From NCBI GenBank assembly GCA_963580245.1, contig CAUZJO010000017.1, forward strand, positions 1 to 41,771: a stretch of DNA of 41,771 bases, given 5' to 3'. Shown here one piece after another: positions 15,172 to 23,209 of this stretch; positions within the stretch are counted from its first letter, which is position 1, and every line of letters starts with the position of its first letter. The translations under genes were made by a program, and so were the position numbers. Below the pieces are notes generated by a model. That model worked only from the letters and a program-made list of their open reading frames with translations. It was not told where the DNA came from and did not search any database. Source of the DNA: CAUZJO01 sp963580245. GTDB taxonomy: Bacteria; Sumerlaeota; Sumerlaeia; MVZB01.

Positions 15172-17412
15172 TTGTCTGGTCTACGCATCCGCCTCCGACT
15201 GTTAGTCTATATCCTTGCGACGACCCTGTTGGGTTGGCCGGCGAGCGCGTCGGCTATCCCCGCCGTGCTGCCCGTGCTCGATGGGCTTTTCGTATCGGGC
15301 GTGGACGCGGAGGCGTGGACCGTCCAGGGCGACGCTTTCTGGTTGAAAAAATTCCGGCTCACGACGCCGCGCGAACTGGACCGGATCGGACCCGATGAGC
15401 CGGTCGCGTGGCTGGAGACGTCCTCGCCCGGACGGCCCCCATTCGCGAACATCCAGCGCATCATCTTCAGCGGCCTGGCGACCACGTGGATGGGCAGCGA
15501 CCCCGAGGCGATGGAATGCTATGGGTTGGGATCGGTCGTCAACGCCGTTCCCCCTCCGCCGGACTGGCAACGCGGCATCGGGCAAATTCCCCCCTGGCAA
15601 CACCCCGCGCGGATTGCCCCCTCCATGAACATGCCATTTCTCGACCGCGCGTTGTTCTGCTGGGCCGACGAAGGCGACACGGACCAACGCGAAGCCCAGG
15701 TCTACCTCTTTCGCCAGGCGTTCGAACTGGGCGAACCTCTGGCGGCGGTGCGCGCGACCTTGCGCGTTGCCACCAACGCCGAGGTCATCGAGCTTGCGTT
15801 CAACCAACACCGGCTCCACATGGGTCACAAGGAGCGCTTCATGATTGCTGAGTTTGACGTCACCCCGCTGCTCAGGGCCAAGCAGAATATCGCGGCCGTC
15901 CAGGTCCGAGAGGATCCCAGCAAACCTAACCAGAACCATGGGCTGGCCTTCCACCTCGAAGTGGTCCGACCCAAACCGACCGTGACCCCTCCCCAGCGGG
16001 ATCCCCGGGCCGCCTTGCTCATGACCGAGGAAGGTGATCGATTGTGGGCGCGCCTGGTCGAACTGCGCGGCGACCGTATCCTGACCCAGACCCCCTACGG
16101 CGCGTTCAACCCGACCTGGGAGGCCTGCACCGGGGTGTTGTTGCCCACGGGCTGGCATCCCGCCATTCCCGAAAAGGGGATATTCGAAAAGCTCCTGGGC
16201 AGGGGAGAGGGGCCTGCTCCGATCGTGGAACGCTGGGGGCTCCCGTTGCGGATGGAACCCAAGGAGTTGCAGGATTGCCTGCTACTGACCCAGGGACGCC
16301 TGACGACCGCCAAACCCTCCTACGTCGTGGACGACCAGCTTTTTTTCGAAGGCTACGAGGGCAAGCAATACTCCCTGCCGATGGACGAGGTGCTGGGCAT
16401 CTACCCGCCCCGGCCCAGCTCGGTCTCGCTCAAGCGACCCGATCCCCAGGCCGCCGTCTTCTTCTGCGAGTTGACCACGACTTCCGGCGAACAGGTTGGC
16501 GGTTTACTGCGCTCGGTGAGCGGAAAGCGCGTCGTGCTCAACACCATCGAAGGGGACCAACTGGTCTTCAAGCCCCGGTGGGTCTCCGAGATATACTTCC
16601 CGTATCACGCCGAAGCCGGTCAATGGAACAACAACGGGACGGTCGGCCTCATCGCCCAAGCCAGCGGGCAGGAGGCCTCGCGCCCGACCTACCTGGCCGA
16701 CCTGCGGCGGGTGCAGACCGCCGTCTACTCGATCGGGGCCAACGAGTCGGAACTGCCGCTGAAAACCCTGGCCGATCCGAGTCAACTGACACCCGAGAAC
16801 GTGCCGGTCATCATCTCGGTCGATCCCCTGGGTGAGTACCTCCACACCCATAAGTCATCCGGGGACGCGCAGGCGGCATTGGTGAGTTATCTGGAGCAGG
16901 GGGGGATTCTGATTGCGCTCTCGCGCGGCGGGGCCTTTCGCTCGGCCGTCATGAACGGAGAGGGTCGCTTCCAGCGCACGCACGCCGAGCTGCTCGAACC
17001 TTCATTGCGCGAACTGTTGCAGATCGAGGCGCTTCGCCCCACGGGCGAGGCGCGGGCCGACGTCACCCCCTTCGACCACCCGCCTAACCGCGCCGGACAG
17101 ATTTACTTCCAGCGCACCGGCCAGCTCCCGCGAGGCCTCAAGGGCCTGCCGCGCCGCATCCACCTCTCGCCGATGCTCTCGGCGCCGTTCTATCCGATGG
17201 TCCCGCTGCAAGGCCAGGGTCAGGTCATCTATACGTTGAGCGACGACGCGGACGTCCATTACGGCCCGGCCCTATCGCTGGTCCCCAAGGGGCGCGGCAC
17301 GGTCGTCCTCATCGACCACCTGCTCTGGGAAAGCCAGCCGCACGGCCGGCCCTTCACCGAAAACGTCTTGCCAGTGCTGCTGCGCTGGGCACTGGAGACG
17401 GTTGGGGAGTAG
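15172..17412 (+). CDS. Large secreted protein of unknown function, third gene of the ECF cluster
   Basis: 746 residues from a TTG start 3 bp after the anti-sigma stop, so translation is probably coupled. The N-terminus 'LRIRLRLLVYILATTLLGW' then 'ASASA' is a good signal peptide. Residues about 180-260 ('AVRATLRVATNAEVIELAFNQ', 'FDVTPLLRAKQNIAAVQV') resemble a galactose-binding-like jelly roll. The middle has repeated short beta motifs in which a residue-rich 'LLTQGRLT' / 'DEVLGIYPPRP' pattern recalls SH3-like folds. The C-terminal third ('VPVIISVDPLGEYLHTHKS', 'LVSYLEQGGILIALSRGG') looks like a Rossmann-type glutamine-amidotransferase-like domain. No catalytic residues are certain. It may be the envelope function controlled by the sigma/anti-sigma pair. 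The domain calls are tentative. Confidence 0.65.
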   Translation: MSGLRIRLRLLVYILATTLLGWPASASAIPAVLPVLDGLFVSGVDAEAWTVQGDAFWLKKFRLTTPRELDRIGPDEPVAWLETSSPGRPPFANIQRIIFSGLATTWMGSDPEAMECYGLGSVVNAVPPPPDWQRGIGQIPPWQHPARIAPSMNMPFLDRALFCWADEGDTDQREAQVYLFRQAFELGEPLAAVRATLRVATNAEVIELAFNQHRLHMGHKERFMIAEFDVTPLLRAKQNIAAVQVREDPSKPNQNHGLAFHLEVVRPKPTVTPPQRDPRAALLMTEEGDRLWARLVELRGDRILTQTPYGAFNPTWEACTGVLLPTGWHPAIPEKGIFEKLLGRGEGPAPIVERWGLPLRMEPKELQDCLLLTQGRLTTAKPSYVVDDQLFFEGYEGKQYSLPMDEVLGIYPPRPSSVSLKRPDPQAAVFFCELTTTSGEQVGGLLRSVSGKRVVLNTIEGDQLVFKPRWVSEIYFPYHAEAGQWNNNGTVGLIAQASGQEASRPTYLADLRRVQTAVYSIGANESELPLKTLADPSQLTPENVPVIISVDPLGEYLHTHKSSGDAQAALVSYLEQGGILIALSRGGAFRSAVMNGEGRFQRTHAELLEPSLRELLQIEALRPTGEARADVTPFDHPPNRAGQIYFQRTGQLPRGLKGLPRRIHLSPMLSAPFYPMVPLQGQGQVIYTLSDDADVHYGPALSLVPKGRGTVVLIDHLLWESQPHGRPFTENVLPVLLRWALETVGE

Positions 17413-17445
17413 GCGTTCACTTCCGCTCCGATGCGTGGGGTATCG

Positions 17446-18042
17446 TTATTCGGTCCTAAAGCGAAATCCGTTGGTGGTGTAGCGTATCGCCGTGTCATCG
17501 CCAACGTTTAGGCCCTGCTTGAGAAACTCACGACAAATCGCGACTATTTCCGCCTTGTTCCGGGGCAACCGAAATTCAAGGAACCAAGCACCCGAACCAA
17601 ATTCCGGATTATGTTTGTATTCAATTCCGTTCAAACGGCTGAGCTTGGCAAGGTATTCAACCTGATCGCGGGTTTTATATTCTTCGGTTTTCGTGAGGTC
17701 AAGTTCGTTGGCGACATGCTTGATCCTGTCGGCAAGTTCTTCATCTCTGTTTCAATTCAGCGTGAAATGCAATTCATATTCCGATGCACGAAAACCCAAT
17801 GAAACTAAAGGGCCATAATGTTTATCTTCAATGGAACTGCCTGAGCGCGAAGGGGAGATGAACAACGATGCCCATTCTGGAGTGCTTTCCATGAATTCAT
17901 GGACATTGTTATTTAAATCATTAAGCGTTCCCATCCGGGTCACTTCTGGACGGTTTTTATCGACACAACTTACCGACTGCGCGAATCTACGTCCGTCACT
18001 GGTCTCGTACGTCCAGCATAAACGTGAAGACAACTTTCCCAT
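17446..18042 (-). pseudogene. Unknown small gene broken by one in-frame TGA
   Basis: Two minus-strand frames, 18042-17752 and the one ending at 17446, are in the same reading frame and separated only by TGA at 17752-17754. The sequence flows across the stop: '...ELHFTLN', stop, 'NRDEELADRIKHVANEL', 'EEYKTRDQVEYLAKLSRLN', 'GIEYKHNPEFGSGAWFLEF', then 'TNGFRFRTE' and the natural stop. The stop is one base from TGG or CGA. The joined product would be about 198 residues, soluble, with no family I recognise. Codon use is AT-richer than in neighbours. The upstream end is also unclear: no ribosome site precedes the 18042 start, and a short tandem repeat lies just before it. Confidence 0.6.
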
Positions 18043-18170
18043 ACAAGTGAAGGAGGAAGGGTTGAAGGAGGAAAAGTTGAGGGAGGATAATAGGTAACAC
18101 CGTTTGCTTCGATGAATTCGGCGTCCTCATCTGAAATGACGCCAAGCTCATGGAATTCATCGATCGTCAT
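17970..18170 (-). CDS. Small acidic protein of unknown function, possibly truncated
   Basis: 66 residues. ATG 18170 follows a good ribosome site (GGAG about 7 bp upstream), 27 bp after the lipoprotein gene. The first 29 residues ('MTIDEFHELGVISDEDAEF' and following) look like genuine acidic helical protein. From residue 30 the sequence passes through the 15-bp tandem repeat, giving 'PPSTFPPSTLPPS', and then runs in an Arg-rich frame overlapping the next gene. The natural C-terminus was therefore probably lost when the repeat expanded or a frameshift occurred. Function unknown. Confidence 0.45.
   Translation of the reverse strand: MTIDEFHELGVISDEDAEFIEANGVTYYPPSTFPPSTLPPSLVWESCLHVYAGRTRPVTDVDSRSR
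18048..18092. repeat. Three tandem copies of a 15-bp unit
   Basis: 18048-18062, 18063-18077 and 18078-18092 are imperfect copies of TGAAGGAGGAAGGGT. The first two differ at 2 of 15 bases; the third is more diverged. The unit length is a multiple of three, so expansion does not shift frame; on the minus strand it encodes a PPS(T)-type proline/serine repeat at the junction of two damaged genes. Confidence 0.7.
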
Positions 18171-18197
18171 TGATACTCCATGCTCCTTGTTCTCTCG

Positions 18198-18362
18198 TCA
18201 ATAATCCCAGATTTTTACTCCAATCTCACCCAGTATCGAGATGATCTTCCGTTTCTCATCTTTGATCGATTCATCCATGGTCTGGTTTCCATTCCGGCCG
18301 TGTCTAATACATCCTCCAGCGCAGATCAACGTGAGAAAGAGAATAACGATGAATTGCTTCAT
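18198..18362 (-). CDS. Small lipoprotein of unknown function
   Basis: 54 residues from ATG 18362. 'MKQFIVILFLTLICAGGC' is a lipoprotein signal peptide with a lipobox ending at Cys18. The mature 37 residues are charged ('DESIKDEKRKIISILGEIG'). An in-frame ATG at 18416 would add a basic leader that spoils the signal peptide, so the shorter start is chosen despite the lack of a clear ribosome site. It is the first of three short minus-strand genes in an AT-richer island. Such small lipoprotein plus unknown soluble proteins are often accessory genes; no function can be given. Confidence 0.5.
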   Translation of the reverse strand: MKQFIVILFLTLICAGGCIRHGRNGNQTMDESIKDEKRKIISILGEIGVKIWDY

Positions 18363-18463
18363 GTAAACGTTGCGTCTTTTTCTATTGTTATTGGAGAGAA
18401 CGCTCATTTTAACCACACACCGATGATAACATAAACATGCCGGTCGGCCAGGGGTAACTGCGC

Positions 18464-18739
18464 TGTACCGGTTGAATGAGACAGCCAGTTAAGTTTTCCA
18501 AAACGAGGAGGGCATGACAATGGCGAGGACGCGACGCAGGTTTACGCGAGAATTCAAGGTGGCGATGGTGCGCGAGTTGGAGGCCGGCAAATCGGTGGCC
18601 GAGGTCTCGCGCGAACACCAGGTCCACCCCACGCAACTGGACCCGTGGCGGCGCGCGCCGCGGCACTGCGGCGAGCGGATATATAACCAGCGGCGTCTGC
18701 ACGGCGCGCTGGACTATTCTGTCTCAAAAAGCTGGTACA
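18464..18739 (+). mobile_element. 276-bp miniature element derived from an IS3-family IS
   Basis: Imperfect 20-bp terminal inverted repeats, 18464-18483 (TGTACCGGTTGAATGAGACA) and 18720-18739 (whose reverse complement is TGTACCAGCTTTTTGAGACA), match at 15 of 20 positions and begin with TGTACC. Between them are the first codons of an IS3 OrfA and the last codons of OrfB, so about 1 kb of the parent IS is deleted. No target duplication is obvious. It could be mobilised in trans by an intact relative. Confidence 0.75.
18520..18719 (+). pseudogene. IS3-family transposase remnant: OrfA start joined to OrfB end
   Basis: ATG 18520 follows GAGGAGGG by 7 bp. 'ARTRRRFTREFKVAMVRELE' and 'KSVAEVSREHQVHPTQL' are the helix-turn-helix start of OrfA (HTH_Tnp_1). 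After 'DPWRRAPRHCGE' the frame enters 'RIYNQRRLHGALDY', the very end of the OrfB integrase domain, which normally lies about 300 codons later. The deletion is internal and the frame then reads through the right inverted repeat. It encodes no catalytic DDE residues. A short DNA-binding peptide could still be made and could bind the inverted repeats; that is speculation. Confidence 0.8.
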
Positions 18740-18760
18740 CTCCAGGAACCCGAGGACCGG

Positions 18761-19942
18761 TCAATTGGAACAACCGTACTCGCGGCCCGTCTCGGTCCAG
18801 ACGCGGATGTTGTCGAGGGTGCGCTCGGTTTCGATGGTCGTGTTGGCGGTGTCGAAAATCTGCCCGCACGTGCGTAGGACATAGCGCCCCCCCTCGCCCG
18901 CCGCGTCGATGCAGCGCCGCACCTCGTCCTTCACCTCCTGGGCTTCCACCCGGGGGAAGAGCCGCTCATTGAACGCGCCGTTGAGTGTGATGTCCTGGCC
19001 CACGCGCCGTTTGGTCTCCACCAAGTCGAAGTCGCCCGAGCGTTCGGCGGGGGTCAGCGTCTCCAGGGCGTCGGCGCCGGTGGAGACCATGTCTTCCAGG
19101 AACGCCATGCCTCGCCCGCAGTTATGGTAACTCACCAGGATGCCGGCCTCCTGCGCGGCCTTCACGACTTGCCGGTCATAGGGCAACATGAACTTGCGGT
19201 ATTGATCGGGCGAGAAACCCACGCCCACCCAACTCTGATCATACAGGATCGAATGGATGCCGCTTTGGGCCAGGTGTCGGACGCGCCGGATGGAGCGGTT
19301 CATCAGGAACTCCGATATCTTGTGCACGAATTTGGGCCGGTCGAAAATGTCGGTCGCGAGCGTGACCAAACCGCGCATGTTGGCCGCCTCGCCCCAGATG
19401 CCGATGAAGTTGTGCGTGATGAACGCTCGGTCGCCCGCCAGGCGCGTCAGGGCCGTCAGCTTGTCGATGTTCGCCGTCTCGGGGTCGGGCATGTACTTGA
19501 TCAGCAAGTCCAGGTCCTTCTCTTCTTTGATGGCGTTGTAAGTCTCGACCACCTGGCTCTCGCCCATGCTCATGCCCCACGTCACCTCGCCCCCGGGCGT
19601 CTGGACTTTGAAGTGGCGGTGGATGACATCCTCGCTGATCCGTTCCACGCGCTCCTGGATCGGCCATGTCTCCAGCGCCTCGGGCGGGTAACTGTAAAGC
19701 AATCGCCAAAATCGATACATCGAGAACCAGCGGTCGTCCACGGTGATCAGCAGTGGGTCCATCCCCAGGTCTTCCTGGAGTTGGATGATCTCTTCGGGCC
19801 GGGCGACGATGTCCTCGAGGACTTGGCGGGGGGTCTTCTTGAGGAGCCGATTGAGGAACGGTAGCCCCAACCAACCGCAGATCGGCGGCCGATCTACCGG
19901 CTCGCCCTTGAAAGCGGCGCGAAATCGTTCAAGTGTTTTCAT
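18761..19942 (-). CDS. Uroporphyrinogen decarboxylase (URO-D) family protein
   Basis: 393 residues, TIM-barrel URO-D superfamily. ATG 19942 has AAGGAAG 6 bp upstream; the TTG at 19969 is rejected. Characteristic pieces are 'TLERFRAAFKGEPVDRPP', 'DPLLITVDDRWFSMYRF', 'ILVSYHNCGRGMAFLEDM' and 'ADALETLTP...NGAFNERLF'. The heme enzyme's N-terminal substrate arginines are not evident, and the 'H-x-C-G' motif in 'YHNCGRG' fits the zinc-dependent methyltransferase branch (MtaA/CmuA-like), so corrinoid-linked methyl transfer or demethylation is likelier than heme synthesis. It lies 44 bp after the DUF6786 gene on the same strand, in one operon. Its 3' end is 21 bp from the IS3-derived element. Confidence 0.8.
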   Translation of the reverse strand: MKTLERFRAAFKGEPVDRPPICGWLGLPFLNRLLKKTPRQVLEDIVARPEEIIQLQEDLGMDPLLITVDDRWFSMYRFWRLLYSYPPEALETWPIQERVERISEDVIHRHFKVQTPGGEVTWGMSMGESQVVETYNAIKEEKDLDLLIKYMPDPETANIDKLTALTRLAGDRAFITHNFIGIWGEAANMRGLVTLATDIFDRPKFVHKISEFLMNRSIRRVRHLAQSGIHSILYDQSWVGVGFSPDQYRKFMLPYDRQVVKAAQEAGILVSYHNCGRGMAFLEDMVSTGADALETLTPAERSGDFDLVETKRRVGQDITLNGAFNERLFPRVEAQEVKDEVRRCIDAAGEGGRYVLRTCGQIFDTANTTIETERTLDNIRVWTETGREYGCSN

Positions 19943-19986
19943 CAATTCTTCCTTACGCGCATTTTCCAAAATGTCATTATGTCATT

Positions 19987-21159
19987 CTATCTGGCTTGCC
20001 GGTCGAATTCAACCAAAGTTTCCAAGTCCGCGTGAAAATGCCGGCGGCAGACCTTGCCGAGGGCCTCCCGATCGCCCCTGAGGTGAACCGTCCGATTGAC
20101 GTGCCCGAACGATTCGTTGGGTCCCAGAAAGAGCGCCGGCGAAACCGACTCCAGCTCGTGGAAGGGCAAGGCGCCGGTGTTTTGTGCGTCGCCGGCCACC
20201 ACCATCACGCTGATCGGCGCCCCATCATAGGGGTCGCCGTCATAAGGTAGCCAGTACGTCGCCGCGTAGTCCATGTGGGGTTGGAAATCGAAATCGACAA
20301 TCGTCATCCGGTTGCGTTCGAGGTCGATGGCCCCCAGCCGACCCAGGCAACGCCGCCTCCACACATCGAGTTTGATCTGCGCCCTGCCATTGGCGCCGAT
20401 GAGCACGCATTCCTCCCCAACCGACATGAACCGGCCGGGCACGACACCCCCGGGAGTGACGTGTTTGGTGTATTCCATGCAGACCGGCTCCCCCAGCTTC
20501 GAGGCCGGACCCTTTCGGATGGGTATCATAACGACCGAATGGTCCCTGCAATCGAACTGCCCCACGGTCCAGATCGTCACCGGCCCGGTCCGGCGCGTGA
20601 TCGGTTCAGCTTGGACGTTCTTGACGGTCGTCGTCGACTGAAACCCGACACAATCAATTTGATCCTCGGGATCGACGACGAATGGGCAGCTCTCAAGAAC
20701 TTTCACCTCACGACGAACCTCGAGCAGGAACCGGTGGCCGTTGTAGTTCGTTAACTCGATATTCGCCCCCAGGACCGCGCGCTTTCCGCTCGACCCGCGC
20801 TCAACAGTTCGATACTCGGCGCGATTGAGGGCCGGTTGAAAACGCATGTGCTGATAAGTCTGTGCCTTGCCGGGCGGGAAAAAGGTCCCGAACGGCCCCC
20901 CATCGGGACCGAACCAGACCCGCTCGGCCCCCCCGAAGTTGTTCCACGTTCCCTTTCCTTCGTGCGAGAAACCGTCGCGGATTTGCTGTTCAAAGATGAA
21001 GGCGTCCGTCTCGCCGCACTCCCCCTCAAACCCGGCGGCCATCACCCGCCCCATCAGGCTCGGGGCCACGACGACCAGTTTATCCCTGTCATCGCCTCGC
21101 AGCACCAGGGCTTCATTTCCCGTGCTCTCGAGCAGGGCCAGCAAATCTTTGATGATCAT
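19987..21159 (-). CDS. DUF6786 family protein
   Basis: 390 residues, predicted soluble and without signal peptide. Recognised by the DUF6786 pattern: 'LVVVAPSLMGRVMAAGFEGE' near the N-terminus, 'NNFGGAERVWFGPDGGPFGTFF' at about 75-95, and late 'YWLPYDGDPYDGAPISVM' and 'FHELESVSPALFLGPNESFGHV'. The fold is probably a galactose-mutarotase-like beta supersandwich, seen in many carbohydrate-linked DUFs of PVC bacteria; this is inference. The 44-bp spacing to the URO-D gene suggests they work together, perhaps on a sugar or methylated sugar. No ribosome site is obvious before ATG 21159. Confidence 0.7.
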   Translation of the reverse strand: MIIKDLLALLESTGNEALVLRGDDRDKLVVVAPSLMGRVMAAGFEGECGETDAFIFEQQIRDGFSHEGKGTWNNFGGAERVWFGPDGGPFGTFFPPGKAQTYQHMRFQPALNRAEYRTVERGSSGKRAVLGANIELTNYNGHRFLLEVRREVKVLESCPFVVDPEDQIDCVGFQSTTTVKNVQAEPITRRTGPVTIWTVGQFDCRDHSVVMIPIRKGPASKLGEPVCMEYTKHVTPGGVVPGRFMSVGEECVLIGANGRAQIKLDVWRRRCLGRLGAIDLERNRMTIVDFDFQPHMDYAATYWLPYDGDPYDGAPISVMVVAGDAQNTGALPFHELESVSPALFLGPNESFGHVNRTVHLRGDREALGKVCRRHFHADLETLVEFDRQAR

Positions 21160-21326
21160 CGCCCACGACTTTCGATTTGGATAGTCCGTGCTTCATAAAG
21201 AGCGAGGAAGCACCACCAAACGCTGCCCTTCGCGTCCTTTGCGCGCTTCTGTTAGAAAAGATCGTGCATCGTCATCGGTTTGAAACCGCGCACTTTCGTG
21301 TCGATGCGGCCATCAGAAATGAATGC

Positions 21327-21364
21327 GGCCCCCGTGCCAAACACTTGAGTGTGGCGCGGGGGCC
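21327..21364 (-). terminator. Hairpin downstream of the aldehyde dehydrogenase gene
   Basis: 13-bp stem (21327-21339 with 21352-21364, one G-T type mismatch) around a 12-nt loop that can extend the stem. A second hairpin (21376-21395, 8-bp perfect stem, 4-nt loop) lies between it and the stop. On the minus strand the sequence after it is only moderately T-rich, so this is a terminator candidate rather than a proven rho-independent site. The rest of the 21160-21405 gap has no gene. Confidence 0.5.
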
Positions 21365-21405
21365 GAATGGTTCTCGAATCTCGCTCTCGAGATTCCTATT
21401 TTCAA

Positions 21406-22878
21406 TTACAGCTTAATCGTAACCGTCTTGACTTCGCTGTATTGCTGCAAGCCGTACTCACCCAGCTCGCGGCCCATGCCCGACTGCTTGAACCCGCCGA
21501 ACGGGGCGGCGGCGTCAAACACGTCGTAGCAGTTGACCCAGATCGTGCCCGCCCGGACGCGGTTGGCGATGGCGTGGGCCTTGCCGATGTCGCGGGTCCA
21601 GACCGCCGCGGCCAGGCCGTACTCGCTGCGATTGGAGCGTTCGACCACTTCGTCCAAGTCCTTGAACTTGATGATGCTCATGACGGGGCCGAAGATCTCT
21701 TCCTCGGCGATCCGCATGTTGTCGTTGACGTCGGCGAAGACGGTCGGCTCGACGAAGTAGCCGCGGTCGCCCACCCGGTGGCCGCCGCAGGTCATCTTGG
21801 CGCCGTCTTGCTGACCGGCCTCGATGTAGTGCATGACCTTGTCGAACTGTGCCTTGTCGACTTGCGGGCCCTGCTGGGTGCCGCTCTGGAACGGGTCGCC
21901 GACGGTGCGGGCCTTGGCCCTCTCGGTCGAGCGCTCGACGAACTCGTCGTAGACCTTCTCTTCGACGAACAGCCGCGAGCCGGCGCAGCAGCACTGGCCC
22001 TGGTTGAAGAACAGCGCGAAATGGGCACCCTCGATGGCTTCGTCGAGGTCGGCGTCGGCGAAGACGATGTTGGGGCTCTTGCCGCCCAGCTCCAGCGTCA
22101 CGCGCTTGAGGTTGCTCTGGGCCGCCGCCGCCATCACTTCCTTGCCGACCTCGGTCGAGCCGGTAAAGGCGACCTTGTCGACGTCCATGTGGCGGGCGAT
22201 CGCGCCGCCGGCGGTCGGGCCGAAGCCGGGGATGATATTGACCACGCCCGCCGGGAAGCCGGCCTCGACGATCAACTCGCCCACGCGCAGGGCCGACAGC
22301 GGGGTCTGCTCGGCGACTTTGAGGATGACTGTGTTGCCGCACGCCAGCGCCGGCGCCAGCTTCCAGGCCTGCATCAGCAGGGGGAAGTTCCAGGGGATAA
22401 TCTGCCCCACCACGCCGACCGGTTCATGGCGCGTGTAGCAGAAATAGTCACCCTGGATCGGGATGGTTTTGCCGTGGACCTTGTCGGCCCAGCCCGCGTA
22501 GTAGCGGTAGCAAGCGATGGTCAGGGGCAGGTCGGCGGCCTGAGCGTCGGCCAGGGGTTTTCCGTTGTCCAGGCTCTCGAGCCGGGCCAGCTCCTCGGCG
22601 TTCTCGGCGATCAGGTCGGCCAGTTTATTGAGCAAATAGCCGCGCTGGGCGGCGGAAATATCGTGCCAGGGGCCGCTCTCGACCGCCTTGCGGGCGGCCT
22701 TGACGGCCTTATTCACATCGGCCTCATCCCCCTCGGCCAAGCTGCAGATGGCTTCCCCGGTGGCCGGGTTGATGCTCTCGAAAGTTTTCCCACTCTCGGC
22801 GTCCACCCACTCGTTGTTGATGAGCAACTTGGTGGGGCCGATCTTGACATCTTGGGGAGCGATGGTCGTCGTCGCCAT
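21406..22878 (-). CDS. NAD-dependent aldehyde dehydrogenase
   Basis: 490 residues, ALDH class 1/2 type. ATG 22878 has AAAGGAGAGGG just upstream. Motifs: 'GQIIPWNFPLLMQAWKLAPALA', nucleotide site 'FTGSTEVGKEV', general base in 'LELGGKSPNIVFADADLD', catalytic cysteine in 'FNQGQCCCAGSRL', and 'EEIFGPVMS'. The Cys-Cys-Cys string is typical of mitochondrial-type ALDH2 and bacterial acetaldehyde or betaine-aldehyde enzymes. The substrate is not predictable. It is monocistronic, with hairpins behind it. Confidence 0.93.
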   Translation of the reverse strand: MATTTIAPQDVKIGPTKLLINNEWVDAESGKTFESINPATGEAICSLAEGDEADVNKAVKAARKAVESGPWHDISAAQRGYLLNKLADLIAENAEELARLESLDNGKPLADAQAADLPLTIACYRYYAGWADKVHGKTIPIQGDYFCYTRHEPVGVVGQIIPWNFPLLMQAWKLAPALACGNTVILKVAEQTPLSALRVGELIVEAGFPAGVVNIIPGFGPTAGGAIARHMDVDKVAFTGSTEVGKEVMAAAAQSNLKRVTLELGGKSPNIVFADADLDEAIEGAHFALFFNQGQCCCAGSRLFVEEKVYDEFVERSTERAKARTVGDPFQSGTQQGPQVDKAQFDKVMHYIEAGQQDGAKMTCGGHRVGDRGYFVEPTVFADVNDNMRIAEEEIFGPVMSIIKFKDLDEVVERSNRSEYGLAAAVWTRDIGKAHAIANRVRAGTIWVNCYDVFDAAAPFGGFKQSGMGRELGEYGLQQYSEVKTVTIKL

Positions 22879-23209
22879 GATCCCTCTCCTTTCTTGGGTC
22901 GGAACGGTAGATTTGATGCGGGACGGGGCGTCGGGCATGACCCGCCAACCGTCCGCTAACAATGTGCAATCCCATCGGGATTCTTAACGTGCGATAGCTA
23001 GTTTACCCGCGACGGACTGGCAAGTCAACGGGTTTCGGCCTGGGAATGACACTTGGTTGTTGCCGGGTAAGGGGGGCGGTCGGCTTGACCGCGCGGCGTG
23101 GACGTGTTCTCATGGAGGGGTGGAGCCGGTCTCGGGCTCGGGCCGCGTGGCCTAACCTTTGGCTGGTGAACCACCCGAATGAGCAACTAAACAAAGAAAG
23201 GTTCCGACC
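22879..23209. other. Divergent intergenic region between ALDH and nfu genes
   Basis: 331 bp without a gene. It should hold the promoters of both divergent genes. Ribosome sites are visible at both ends (AAAGGAGAGG on the minus strand at the ALDH side, AAAGAAAGG before 23210). No convincing -35/-10 pair, repeat or structured RNA was found. Confidence 0.5.

Noticed and set aside
17752..17754. In-frame TGA as a recoded codon (tryptophan or selenocysteine)
   Set aside because: TGA is an ordinary stop for several intact genes here (e.g. trpB, tsaB), and no selenocysteine hairpin is apparent. A nonsense change is simpler.
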